From an uncultured Bacilli bacterium (GTDB lineage: Bacteria; Bacillota_I; Bacilli_A; RF39; UBA660): a DNA stretch of 38,416 nucleotides. The stretch's first letter is position 1; each line of letters starts with the position of its first letter. The notes beneath the pieces are model-generated. The model was not told where the DNA came from. It saw only the letters and a list, made by a program, of their open reading frames with translations, and searched no databases. This document shows positions 1-7,031 of the stretch, one piece after another. The stretch spans positions 1 to 38,416 of the forward strand of contig CANPXB010000014.1 of the NCBI GenBank assembly GCA_947585595.1, written 5' to 3'. The translations under genes and the position numbers were made by a program.

Positions 1-1
1 G

Positions 2-883
2 GCTGCTGGTGTTCCAATTAAAGCTCCAGTTGCTGGTATTGCGATGGGTCTTATTACTTCAGAAGATGGTAAAAAACATACTGTCTTAACTGATATTCAA
101 GGCTTAGAAGACCATATGGGTGATATGGACTTTAAAGTAGCTGGTACTAGAAAAGGTATTACTGCTTTACAAATGGATATTAAGATTAAAGGTGTAACTG
201 AAAAAATCTTAAAAGAAGCATTAGCTCAAGCTAAAGAAGCTCGTATGGAAATCCTAGATTTAATGGAATCAGTAATTCCTGAACCACGTAAAGAATTATC
301 CAAATATGCTCCTAAAATTGAAATCTTACATATCAACCCTGATAAGATTAAAGATGTTATCGGTAAGGGTGGCGATATGATTACTAAGATTATCTTAGAA
401 GCTTCTCATGTTACATCCGTAAATGATGTTAATGCTGTTAAAGTCGATCTTCAAGATGATGGTACTGTTTTAATCTATCATCAAGATAAAGACATAATTA
501 ATGCTACTAAAGAAATGATTGAAAATGTTGCTCGTGAAGTTGAAGAAGGTAAAATCTATACTGGTAAAATAGTTAAAGTTGAAGAATTTGGTTGCTTCGT
601 TGAATTATGGCCTGGTTGTGAAGGAATGTGTCATGTTTCACAATTAGCTTGGGAAAGAATAGATAACCCTAAGAAACTATTTAAAGTAGGGGATGAAATC
701 ATCGTTAAAGCTGAAGGTTATGATAATCGTAATCGTTTAAATCTTTCTCGTAAAGCTGCTTTACCAAAACCAGAAAGAAAAGAAGATAAAGAAGTTAAAG
801 ACGATAAAAAAGAAGTAAAAGAAACTAAAGAAGATAAAAAAGCTAAAAAAGAAGACAAAAAGAAAACTAAAAAAGAAGCATAA
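2..883 (+). CDS. pnp: Polyribonucleotide nucleotidyltransferase (PNPase), 3' part
   Basis: The reading frame is open from base 2, so the gene begins upstream of the window and only the C-terminal ~293 residues are seen. PNPase is a phosphorolytic 3'-5' exoribonuclease of the RNA degradosome. Visible in order are the end of the second RNase PH core ([19 protein letters not shown], and DMDFKVAGT, the conserved core segment), a KH domain with the IGKGG loop near the middle, and an S1 domain ([20 protein letters not shown]). A Lys/Glu-rich tail of about 35 residues follows, a low-complexity end common in PNPases. The ATG at 44 is internal and not a start. It is followed at once by a bidirectional terminator shared with the convergent gene. 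Identification is from family motifs and is very secure. Confidence 0.96.
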   Translation, partial: AAGVPIKAPVAGIAMGLITSEDGKKHTVLTDIQGLEDHMGDMDFKVAGTRKGITALQMDIKIKGVTEKILKEALAQAKEARMEILDLMESVIPEPRKELSKYAPKIEILHINPDKIKDVIGKGGDMITKIILEASHVTSVNDVNAVKVDLQDDGTVLIYHQDKDIINATKEMIENVAREVEEGKIYTGKIVKVEEFGCFVELWPGCEGMCHVSQLAWERIDNPKKLFKVGDEIIVKAEGYDNRNRLNLSRKAALPKPERKEDKEVKDDKKEVKETKEDKKAKKEDKKKTKKEA

Positions 884-912
884 AAAAATCTAGATTAATT
901 TCTAGATTTTTT
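883..912. terminator. Bidirectional Rho-independent terminator between pnp and the convergent gene
   Basis: The 12-bp perfect stem 883-894 (AAAAAATCTAGA) pairs with 901-912 (TCTAGATTTTTT), loop TTAATT. A and T runs on the two flanks let it serve both strands. The pnp stop codon touches its 5' edge and the opposite gene stops at 915. Confidence 0.85.
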
Positions 913-914
913 GT

Positions 915-2960
915 TTATAAACTATTTGGATTATCTTCTACAGGATTAGTTACATTTTCTGGAACTACTGGTGTCGGATTATCAGTATTCTCTTCAGGTG
1001 TTATATTATTTTCTGTATCATAATATTCATTAATACCAGGTTCATACATTCCTGAAACTGTTTGAAAGAATGTACCTAATGGTGTACTATTATATAACTC
1101 AGTATTAAATCTATTTCTAACATCGGCAATCTCTGTTTCAGTTAGATTAACAACACTACCAGTCGCTGAAGTATTAATATTAGCAACTTCACTTGACCAA
1201 TCTTCTGTAAATGCTAAACCAATACTTAAATTTTCATCTTTTGATACTTTAATTGAAAAATCAAAATTAACTTTTAATCTTTCATCATTTAAATCTTTTG
1301 TATACTTAACAGTTCCAGTATAATCGCCATCTTTATCTTTAATAGTATAATCAAATTCCTTAGTTTTTTCATCCCAAGCTTTTATATCAAGAATTATTGC
1401 TTCTTCACCATTAACTGAAACCGTTATCTTATGGCCATCAGCATTATCAACACCTTTAATGTCAATTTTACTTTCTTCTCTTTTACCAGTTTCTTCATTA
1501 TCTTCAACTGAATATATATAAGCTTCAAAGAATCCTTTATCTTTAGAATAATAATGGAATTCAACTTCTTCTTTAGCATCAGTTATTGCATAACCAATTA
1601 TTGTATTCTTATTACCATAAGTATAAATACTAATATATAAAGTATCATCTTCCGTAATAACTTCATCAACATTTATTTCTTCTAAAGCTTTCTTAATTTC
1701 ATCTTTATTACCATCAGTAAGTTTAGCAAATATCTCTAAAGCCTTATCATCATCTTTAAAAGCATCAATTACATATTTAACTGTTCTTCTTTTATTATCT
1801 AAATCTAAAACATATTTATTATTAGTTACTTTTAAAGATTCACCATTTAAAGTAATACTTGCATCTTCTTTAGATAATTTATTTTCATCTATACTACCTG
1901 AAATTGTTTTAGAAAGTTTATCAACTAAATAATTTAAATCATCATTATTAACTTTATCATAATTATTAATTAAACCTTGGAAACTAGAGAATAAATCACT
2001 TACTTCTTGGCTATTAGTTTCACCAGTATAAATAAGTCCTGTTTTACCACTTTCATCTCTATAAGTAGAATATCTTTCATAAGTTTTATTATCTTTAATA
2101 TATGAATAAGCACTATATTCTAAATTAGTTGGTGTCTTAATAGCATATCCTAATTGTAAATTCTTTTTATTAGGATCTATTCCAAAATTAACTCCATATT
2201 TATAACCAGAATAAGGTTTTAAAACTTCTAAATTAGAATCTAAAGATAATTCTATATCATAAATAGCTTTTTCATGAACAACTTCATTAATTGAAGTATT
2301 AATACCTCTAAAAGCACTATCTATTGTTGTTGTATAAACATTCATTGGATCATTAAAGAATGTCTTTAACACATATGGATATACAACAAAGTATCCAACA
2401 ACTCCTAAAATAATTAAAACGATAATTGTGATAATTAATGGTACTTTACTTTTCTTTTTTGGTAAGTCATCACTAGCTGCTACAAAGCCAATATTTGTTA
2501 AATCAGCATCACTACTCATTGGTTTACTAGGTCCAAATGTGCCGTTTCCTGTACTAACAGTTCCACTAGGTTGTAATGTTGCCACTGGTTCTAAACTAGC
2601 AGTTGGTGCCGGTGCGGGTTGTTCTACCGGTGTTGTCGTTGGCGCAGGGGTAGTAGCAGGTACTGGAGTAGGTGTAGGCGCTGGCGCTTGGGCAGGTACC
2701 GGCGTTGGTGTCGGCGTTGCTGCTGGTTGCGCAGGGACCGCTTGAGCTTCACTTGCCGCTTGAGCAGGTTGTACTGCTACTTGAGGTGCAGCTGCAGGAG
2801 CTACTTCTTGTCCACTCGGAGCAGCTTGTGGGACAGCTTCCGGTTTAATTGTATTAATATTTTCCATCACAGATGGAGTAGGTGTTGGATTAGTACTTGG
2901 AGATTGAGCATTACTTTGTGACGGATTAGTTCCCGTTACATTATTATTTTGTTCGTTCAT
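915..2960 (-). CDS. Single-pass membrane protein with long Pro/Ala/Thr-rich N-terminus
   Basis: 681 residues, function not recognised. Residues 1-~165 are low complexity, rich in P, A, Q and T with PTPTPVP-type repeats. A KKKSK cluster then precedes one hydrophobic helix of about 25 residues (near 173-197), so the N-terminus should be cytoplasmic and the ~480-residue remainder outside. The ectodomain is rich in D, E, K, S and T, has no obvious catalytic motif, and ends in another PE/PT-rich tail. It is a paralog of the protein at 4275-6242: NGESLKVTNNKYVLD matches VDGKTVSATKNSLVLD there, and FAKLTDGNKDEIKKALEEI matches FAKVAEIDKGDVKEALKEL. Start: ATG behind GGAAG. It lies downstream of the carboxypeptidase gene on the same strand, so a cell-envelope role is plausible but unproven. 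The P/A-rich coding segment is clearly richer in G+C than its surroundings. Confidence 0.85.
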   Translation of the reverse strand: MNEQNNNVTGTNPSQSNAQSPSTNPTPTPSVMENINTIKPEAVPQAAPSGQEVAPAAAPQVAVQPAQAASEAQAVPAQPAATPTPTPVPAQAPAPTPTPVPATTPAPTTTPVEQPAPAPTASLEPVATLQPSGTVSTGNGTFGPSKPMSSDADLTNIGFVAASDDLPKKKSKVPLIITIIVLIILGVVGYFVVYPYVLKTFFNDPMNVYTTTIDSAFRGINTSINEVVHEKAIYDIELSLDSNLEVLKPYSGYKYGVNFGIDPNKKNLQLGYAIKTPTNLEYSAYSYIKDNKTYERYSTYRDESGKTGLIYTGETNSQEVSDLFSSFQGLINNYDKVNNDDLNYLVDKLSKTISGSIDENKLSKEDASITLNGESLKVTNNKYVLDLDNKRRTVKYVIDAFKDDDKALEIFAKLTDGNKDEIKKALEEINVDEVITEDDTLYISIYTYGNKNTIIGYAITDAKEEVEFHYYSKDKGFFEAYIYSVEDNEETGKREESKIDIKGVDNADGHKITVSVNGEEAIILDIKAWDEKTKEFDYTIKDKDGDYTGTVKYTKDLNDERLKVNFDFSIKVSKDENLSIGLAFTEDWSSEVANINTSATGSVVNLTETEIADVRNRFNTELYNSTPLGTFFQTVSGMYEPGINEYYDTENNITPEENTDNPTPVVPENVTNPVEDNPNSL

Positions 2961-3001
2961 AAAAAACTCACTTCTTCCTTTATCATATTTATCTATTATA
3001 G

Positions 3002-3010
3002 ATTATATCA
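3002..3010 (-). promoter_or_regulatory. Extended -10 promoter for the 681-residue membrane protein
   Basis: Read on the minus strand this is TGATATAAT, a perfect extended -10, 42 bases upstream of the ATG. No good -35 was seen. Confidence 0.6.
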
Positions 3011-3034
3011 TAAAGCTTCTAATAAATACATAAG

Positions 3035-4174
3035 TTAAATATCACCATGAACCACTTTTTTGTAAATATCCCAAAACATACTTCCTATACTATGTTTCTT
3101 AATATTTTCATTTATAACTAAATCAACTGTTTTAACAACTTTCCCATTATTATCAATAATTTCTAAAGAACCAACAACATCGCCTTTCTTAATCGGTGCT
3201 TTAATACTATTAAGCTCCTTATTATATGTATAAGTTTTATTTTCATTTTGTTTAATTAAATCCGTTACATCTTCTAAAACTGAATAAGTACCTTTACTTT
3301 GCCTTCCTTTCTTAATTTCAATTTCACCTAAAACATCTTCTTTTTTTAAAATCGTATTAAGTTTATAATTAGTAAATCCATAATTAAGCATACTAGTCGT
3401 ATCAACACTACGATGTTCTGAAGTATCAACTCCCATTGTTACGGTAATAAATCTAATATTATTTTTCTTAGCTGTCGCTGTTAAACAATATAAAGCTTCT
3501 TTAGTATATCCCGTTTTTAATCCATCAACTCCTGGATAAAATCTCACTAATTTATTTGTATTAACTAACCATGTCTTAGTACCATCTGGTTTTTCTAAAT
3601 AATCTTCATATAATGAAGTATATTTTAAAATATCCTGATGAGTTAACAATTCTCTTGCAATCTGACTCATATCATAAGCTGAAGAGTAGTGGTTTTCACT
3701 ATCTAAACCATGAACATTTTCAAAATGAGTATTTTTAAGTCCTAATTCTTTTACTTTGTCATTCATCATCTTGACAAATTCGTCAGTACTTCCTGCTATA
3801 TGTTCTGCCATTGCTACTGCTGCATCATTTCCACTAGCAATAGCAATTCCTTTTATTAATTGTTCAACTGATATTTGCATATTTTCTTGTAAGAACACTT
3901 GACTACCACCCATACTTGCAGCATTCTTACTAATTGTTACCATATCACTAAGTTTTATTTTACCATCATCAACATGTTCCATAATTATGAGTAATGTCAT
4001 CATTTTAGTCATCGAAGCTGGTGCTAATTGTTCATCTTTATTATTTTCTATAATAATTGTATTAGTCGTTGGTTCAATCATAATACTCGCTTTACTATAT
4101 TGTGTTAAATCTAAAGCTTTAACACTAGTTATAATAAAAAAACAAATGCCTAAGATAAATAAAATTTTTTTCAC
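3035..4174 (-). CDS. D-alanyl-D-alanine carboxypeptidase (PBP5/DacA-DacF family)
   Basis: 379 residues, the usual length of low-molecular-weight penicillin-binding proteins. It removes the terminal D-Ala of peptidoglycan pentapeptides outside the membrane. A signal peptide covers residues 1-20 (MKKILFILGICFFIITSVKA). All three active-site motifs are present: SxxK as S54-M-T-K57, SxN as S114-G-N116, and KTG near residue 220 (GLKTGYT). The C-terminal ~100 residues look like the PBP5_C beta domain plus a short aromatic amphipathic tail (SMFWDIYKKVVH) that may sit on the membrane. The start is GTG (4174), placed by AAGGTGAT just upstream and by the signal peptide. It is transcribed divergently from the membrane protein at 4275. 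Whether it is the vegetative (DacA) or sporulation (DacF) type cannot be told. Confidence 0.93.
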   Translation of the reverse strand: MKKILFILGICFFIITSVKALDLTQYSKASIMIEPTTNTIIIENNKDEQLAPASMTKMMTLLIIMEHVDDGKIKLSDMVTISKNAASMGGSQVFLQENMQISVEQLIKGIAIASGNDAAVAMAEHIAGSTDEFVKMMNDKVKELGLKNTHFENVHGLDSENHYSSAYDMSQIARELLTHQDILKYTSLYEDYLEKPDGTKTWLVNTNKLVRFYPGVDGLKTGYTKEALYCLTATAKKNNIRFITVTMGVDTSEHRSVDTTSMLNYGFTNYKLNTILKKEDVLGEIEIKKGRQSKGTYSVLEDVTDLIKQNENKTYTYNKELNSIKAPIKKGDVVGSLEIIDNNGKVVKTVDLVINENIKKHSIGSMFWDIYKKVVHGDI

Positions 4175-4215
4175 AAAATCACCTTATTAAAAATTATGAA
4201 AAAAAGAAAAAATTA

Positions 4216-4245
4216 TTCACGAATAGAATAAAAATATGCTATAAT
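4216..4245 (+). promoter_or_regulatory. Promoter of the 655-residue membrane protein
   Basis: TTCACG at 4216-4221, an 18-base spacer, then TATAAT at 4240-4245 preceded by TG at 4237-4238 (TGCTATAAT, extended -10). The ribosome site AAAGAGG (4256-4262) and the ATG at 4275 follow. Confidence 0.65.
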
Positions 4246-4274
4246 GATAAAATAGAAAGAGGTATGAAGTTTAT

Positions 4275-6242
4275 ATGAATAATGAAGTAAATAATGAATC
4301 TCCAGTAACTGGTAATTCTGTAGATTCATCTGTTCAACCAGTAAATCCAACTAATGTAACCTCAACACCAACAGACTTTAATAATTCAGTTGTTCCACCT
4401 GTTATGGATACTCCTGTTGTAAATCCAATGCCAACAGCTAATAATGGTGGAGTAGCTCCAAAAGCTAAAATTAGTATTTTACCAATTGTCATAATTACTG
4501 TTGTTGTTGTCGTTTTAATCGGTGGTGTTACTGCTAAAGTTGTAACATCAACACCAAAAGCTGTTTTCAAAGGCCAAATTAATAATGCCTTTAAAGCAGT
4601 AAATCAAGTAATTGATGAATATGATGAATTTGATAAAAAATTCGATTTAGGAAGTAATAGTCTTTTATTAAATGGTAGTCTTAAATTCAATACTAATATG
4701 AAAGATGAAGATTTAGAACTATTAAATAAAATGACTATGGCTGCTGAATTTGGTATTGATATCGATTCAGAAGAATTATATCTAAGCGGAAGTATTAAAG
4801 GAGATAAAAATACTTTAGGTCTTAAAGGATACTATAAAGATCAAAATGCTTATATTGATGCATCATTCTACGATAAAGTTGTTAAAGTAGAAAGTGATGA
4901 AATTGATTTTGATGAATTTAAAGAAGCTTTAAACTCATTAAATGAAGCTTTAAAAGAAGTAGATACTAAAAAATATGAAAATATCGTTGATACCCTTAAC
5001 GATGCTATCAACAAATCACTTGATAGTAAAAGTATGAAAAAATCAAGTGGTAAATTTGAAGTAGATGGTAAAACTGTCTCAGCTACTAAAAATAGTCTTG
5101 TTTTAGATGAAGATACTCTACAAAAAATGATTGAAACTATTTGTGATGAATTACTAAATGATGATCAATTCTTAAGTGATTTCGCTAAAGTAGCTGAAAT
5201 TGATAAAGGCGATGTTAAAGAAGCTTTAAAAGAATTAAAAGATTCTGCTAAAGATCTTGATATGGAAGAAGATCTAGTAATTAACATCTGGACTAAAGGA
5301 TTATTAAATTCATGTGTTGGTTTCAGTCTTGAAGTAGATGAAAAAGAATATTTTTCATTCTATCAAGATGGTAAAAAAGCTGAATTTGTTGTAAACAATC
5401 ATAGTGATTATGACAAACTTAAATTAGTTGCTCTTTTCGAAGAAAAGAAAGAAGGAACTGAATTCACTGTTAAAATGAATGGTGAAAAATTAGCTTCAGG
5501 TACTATTAGAGAACTTTCTGATGAATTAATTGATTTTGATATATCTGTTGATGATGGTTCTGATAAATATAAAATATCAATATACTTAAGTAAAAAAGAA
5601 GATAAAAAATCAATTAAAGGTGATTATAAATTTAAAATCGCTCAAAATGATGAATACATTGAAGTATCAGGAGATTATGGCTTCGCTACTGGCAACATCC
5701 CAAGTGTTGACACAAGTAAGGCTGTAGATATTGAAGATGTAGACGAAGAAGATTTAATGAATTCACTAAAAGATCTAATTAAAGAAGATAGTGCTTTAAA
5801 TGATGTAATAGGTTCTTCTTTAGATGAATATGAAAAATCACTAATCGATTTAAATAGTTATGGTATGCATCCAATTTATGATGTTAATGAAGCTCTAGAT
5901 GTTTTAAAGAAAGATAAAGCTAGTGTTCTATATGTTGGCAGTACTTATTATTCAAGTTATTCTAACTTAGATGCCTATAACATGTTTGAAGCTCTAGAAG
6001 ATGCTCAAGAAGATTTAGATTTTTATAGTCATTACTTAAATTATTATTCTGTAAGTGAAGATTTCAAAAATGCCGTTAAAGATATTAACTATACATGTCG
6101 TACTTCAACTGAAGGAAATACAACTTGTGCAGAATATCCTGCTATATACCTAGTTAAAGATGGCGAAGTTAAAAAAGCTTTTAGAGGTACAGTTACTAAA
6201 GAAGAGTTAACATCAGCTCTAAAAGAAATTGGTATTGAATAA
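4275..6242 (+). CDS. Single-pass membrane protein with C-terminal thioredoxin-like region lacking CxxC
   Basis: 655 residues, function unknown. An Asn/Pro/Val/Thr-rich N-terminus (1-~70) is followed by one membrane helix (ISILPIVIITVVVVVLIGGV) and a large acidic ectodomain, which is paralogous to that of the protein at 915-2960. The last ~120 residues differ. They read like a thioredoxin fold: NEALDVLKKDKASVLYVGS as the first helix-strand, a YPAIYLVKDGEV strand with the cis-Pro position, and a terminal helix TKEELTSALKEIGIE. Where thioredoxins carry CxxC this one has YYSSYS. Two Cys instead lie just before the cis-Pro strand (YTCRTSTEGNTTC). A redox-inactive or unusual thioredoxin domain on a surface protein is the likely reading, from sequence pattern only. 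It is divergent from the D,D-carboxypeptidase. Confidence 0.82.
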   Translation: MNNEVNNESPVTGNSVDSSVQPVNPTNVTSTPTDFNNSVVPPVMDTPVVNPMPTANNGGVAPKAKISILPIVIITVVVVVLIGGVTAKVVTSTPKAVFKGQINNAFKAVNQVIDEYDEFDKKFDLGSNSLLLNGSLKFNTNMKDEDLELLNKMTMAAEFGIDIDSEELYLSGSIKGDKNTLGLKGYYKDQNAYIDASFYDKVVKVESDEIDFDEFKEALNSLNEALKEVDTKKYENIVDTLNDAINKSLDSKSMKKSSGKFEVDGKTVSATKNSLVLDEDTLQKMIETICDELLNDDQFLSDFAKVAEIDKGDVKEALKELKDSAKDLDMEEDLVINIWTKGLLNSCVGFSLEVDEKEYFSFYQDGKKAEFVVNNHSDYDKLKLVALFEEKKEGTEFTVKMNGEKLASGTIRELSDELIDFDISVDDGSDKYKISIYLSKKEDKKSIKGDYKFKIAQNDEYIEVSGDYGFATGNIPSVDTSKAVDIEDVDEEDLMNSLKDLIKEDSALNDVIGSSLDEYEKSLIDLNSYGMHPIYDVNEALDVLKKDKASVLYVGSTYYSSYSNLDAYNMFEALEDAQEDLDFYSHYLNYYSVSEDFKNAVKDINYTCRTSTEGNTTCAEYPAIYLVKDGEVKKAFRGTVTKEELTSALKEIGIE

Positions 6243-6250
6243 AATAACAA

Positions 6251-6279
6251 TAGACAATAAAAAATAAATATTATATAAT
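6251..6279 (+). promoter_or_regulatory. Sigma-A type promoter for the DUF4176-like gene
   Basis: TAGACA (6251-6256), a 17-base spacer, TATAAT (6274-6279). This is one of the closest matches to the vegetative consensus in the window. It lies 33 bases before the ATG. Confidence 0.7.
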
Positions 6280-6311
6280 TTTTATAGAGTAAAAAGAGAA
6301 GGGATGATAAT

Positions 6312-6695
6312 ATGAACGGACAAATAGGAGAAAAATATTTACCTGTTGGAACAGTTGTCTTATTACAAAACGGAACAAAGAGAGTTATGATAAATGGATT
6401 CTGTACTATGGATGCTAATAATCCAAGTCGTATCTTTGATTATTCAGGAGTTTTATTTCCTGAAGGATCATTAAGTTCAGATCAAACTTTATTATTTGAT
6501 CACAGCCAAATAGTTAGAGTTGACCATATGGGTTTACAAGACGATGAAGAAAAAACATTCAAAGTTAAATTAAAAGAAATCGTTGCTGCTAGTGCCGGAG
6601 GAACAAATCCAGCATCTGCTGCTCCTGCCGCTCCACAAGCTCCAGTAGCACCACAACCTGCTCCACAAGCACCACAAAATCCTTTCCAAGGCTAA
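6312..6695 (+). CDS. DUF4176-like small protein with Pro/Ala/Gln-rich tail
   Basis: 127 residues. Residues 7-95 show the DUF4176 pattern: LPVGTVVLLQNGTKRVMINGF, then a short FDYSGVLFPEG segment. From memory of the family, DUF4176 proteins are small cytosolic proteins often found near type VII (Ess/WXG100) secretion loci; their exact role is not established. The last 30 residues are a P/A/Q-rich tail (APQAPVAPQPAPQAPQ) like those on other proteins here. The start is ATG after GAAGGGATGATAAT. It has its own promoter and a strong terminator, so it is monocistronic. No EssC or other secretion ATPase is in the window, but a WXG-type protein is encoded at 34733-35788. Confidence 0.78.
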   Translation: MNGQIGEKYLPVGTVVLLQNGTKRVMINGFCTMDANNPSRIFDYSGVLFPEGSLSSDQTLLFDHSQIVRVDHMGLQDDEEKTFKVKLKEIVAASAGGTNPASAAPAAPQAPVAPQPAPQAPQNPFQG

Positions 6696-6704
6696 TAAGA
6701 ATTT

Positions 6705-6740
6705 AACAATTACTATTTGACAAACAATAGTAATTGTTTT
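6705..6740 (+). terminator. Rho-independent terminator of the DUF4176-like gene
   Basis: A 13-bp perfect stem: 6705-6717 with 6726-6738 (AACAATTACTATT / AATAGTAATTGTT), loop of 8, then TT. The loop and stem also hold the -35 of the next promoter. Confidence 0.8.
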
Positions 6741-6745
6741 ATATT
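6717..6745 (+). promoter_or_regulatory. Promoter of the proS T-box transcript, -35 inside the upstream terminator
   Basis: TTGACA at 6717-6722, a 17-base spacer, TATATT at 6740-6745. The -35 hexamer occupies the loop and last stem base of the preceding terminator hairpin. Confidence 0.75.
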
Positions 6746-6751
6746 ACAATG

Positions 6752-6950
6752 AACATGTTGATTGGGACATAGTTATTTACTTCCTTATTTAAAGAGAGCT
6801 TAAGTAGGTGAGATTAAGCAATAATAGTAAATAATTCCTACCCATAAGTGAAGTATGAAAATACTTCCGGAAATATTTCCGTTATCAAAAAGAGTATATA
6901 AGGATGGTACCGTGCATAATGCACTCCTTTAGGTACCATCCTTTTTTATT
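6752..6950 (+). promoter_or_regulatory. T-box leader, proline specific (specifier CCU)
   Basis: The antiterminator signature GGATGGTACCGTG (6902-6914) is present. The competing terminator pairs 6902-6911 (GGATGGTACC) with 6932-6941 (GGTACCATCC), followed by six T. In Stem I, 6763-6766 (TGGG) pairs with 6841-6844 (CCCA), and 6774-6781 pairs with 6826-6833. Between them on the 3' side lies the specifier loop with CCT at 6837-6839 followed by A6840. Uncharged tRNA-Pro should bind the codon and the UGG bulge and permit readthrough into proS. The T-box call is secure. The specifier is read from the helix pattern and agrees with the downstream gene. Confidence 0.9.
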
Positions 6951-6965
6951 TTAGGAAGTGGTAAA

Positions 6966-7031
6966 ATGTTTAAATTAACTAAACGACCGAATATTATTAT
7001 AAAAAATATTATAATAGGAGGAAGAAAATGA
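6966..7031 (+). CDS. Possible 21-codon small ORF coupled to proS
   Basis: An ATG at 6966 preceded by AGGAAGTGG (6953-6961) opens a frame MFKLTKRPNIIIKNIIIGGRK. Its TGA (7029-7031) overlaps the proS ATG as ATGA. It lies after the T-box terminator, so it would be translated only on readthrough. It could couple translation into proS or be chance. No family is recognised. Confidence 0.3.
   Translation: MFKLTKRPNIIIKNIIIGGRK

Noticed and set aside
2428-2921. Two open frames on the plus strand rich in Val/Gly/Ala and Arg/Cys/Ser
   Set aside because: They are antisense to the Pro/Ala-rich repeat region of the minus-strand membrane protein; composition explains the lack of stops and there is no ribosome site or promoter.
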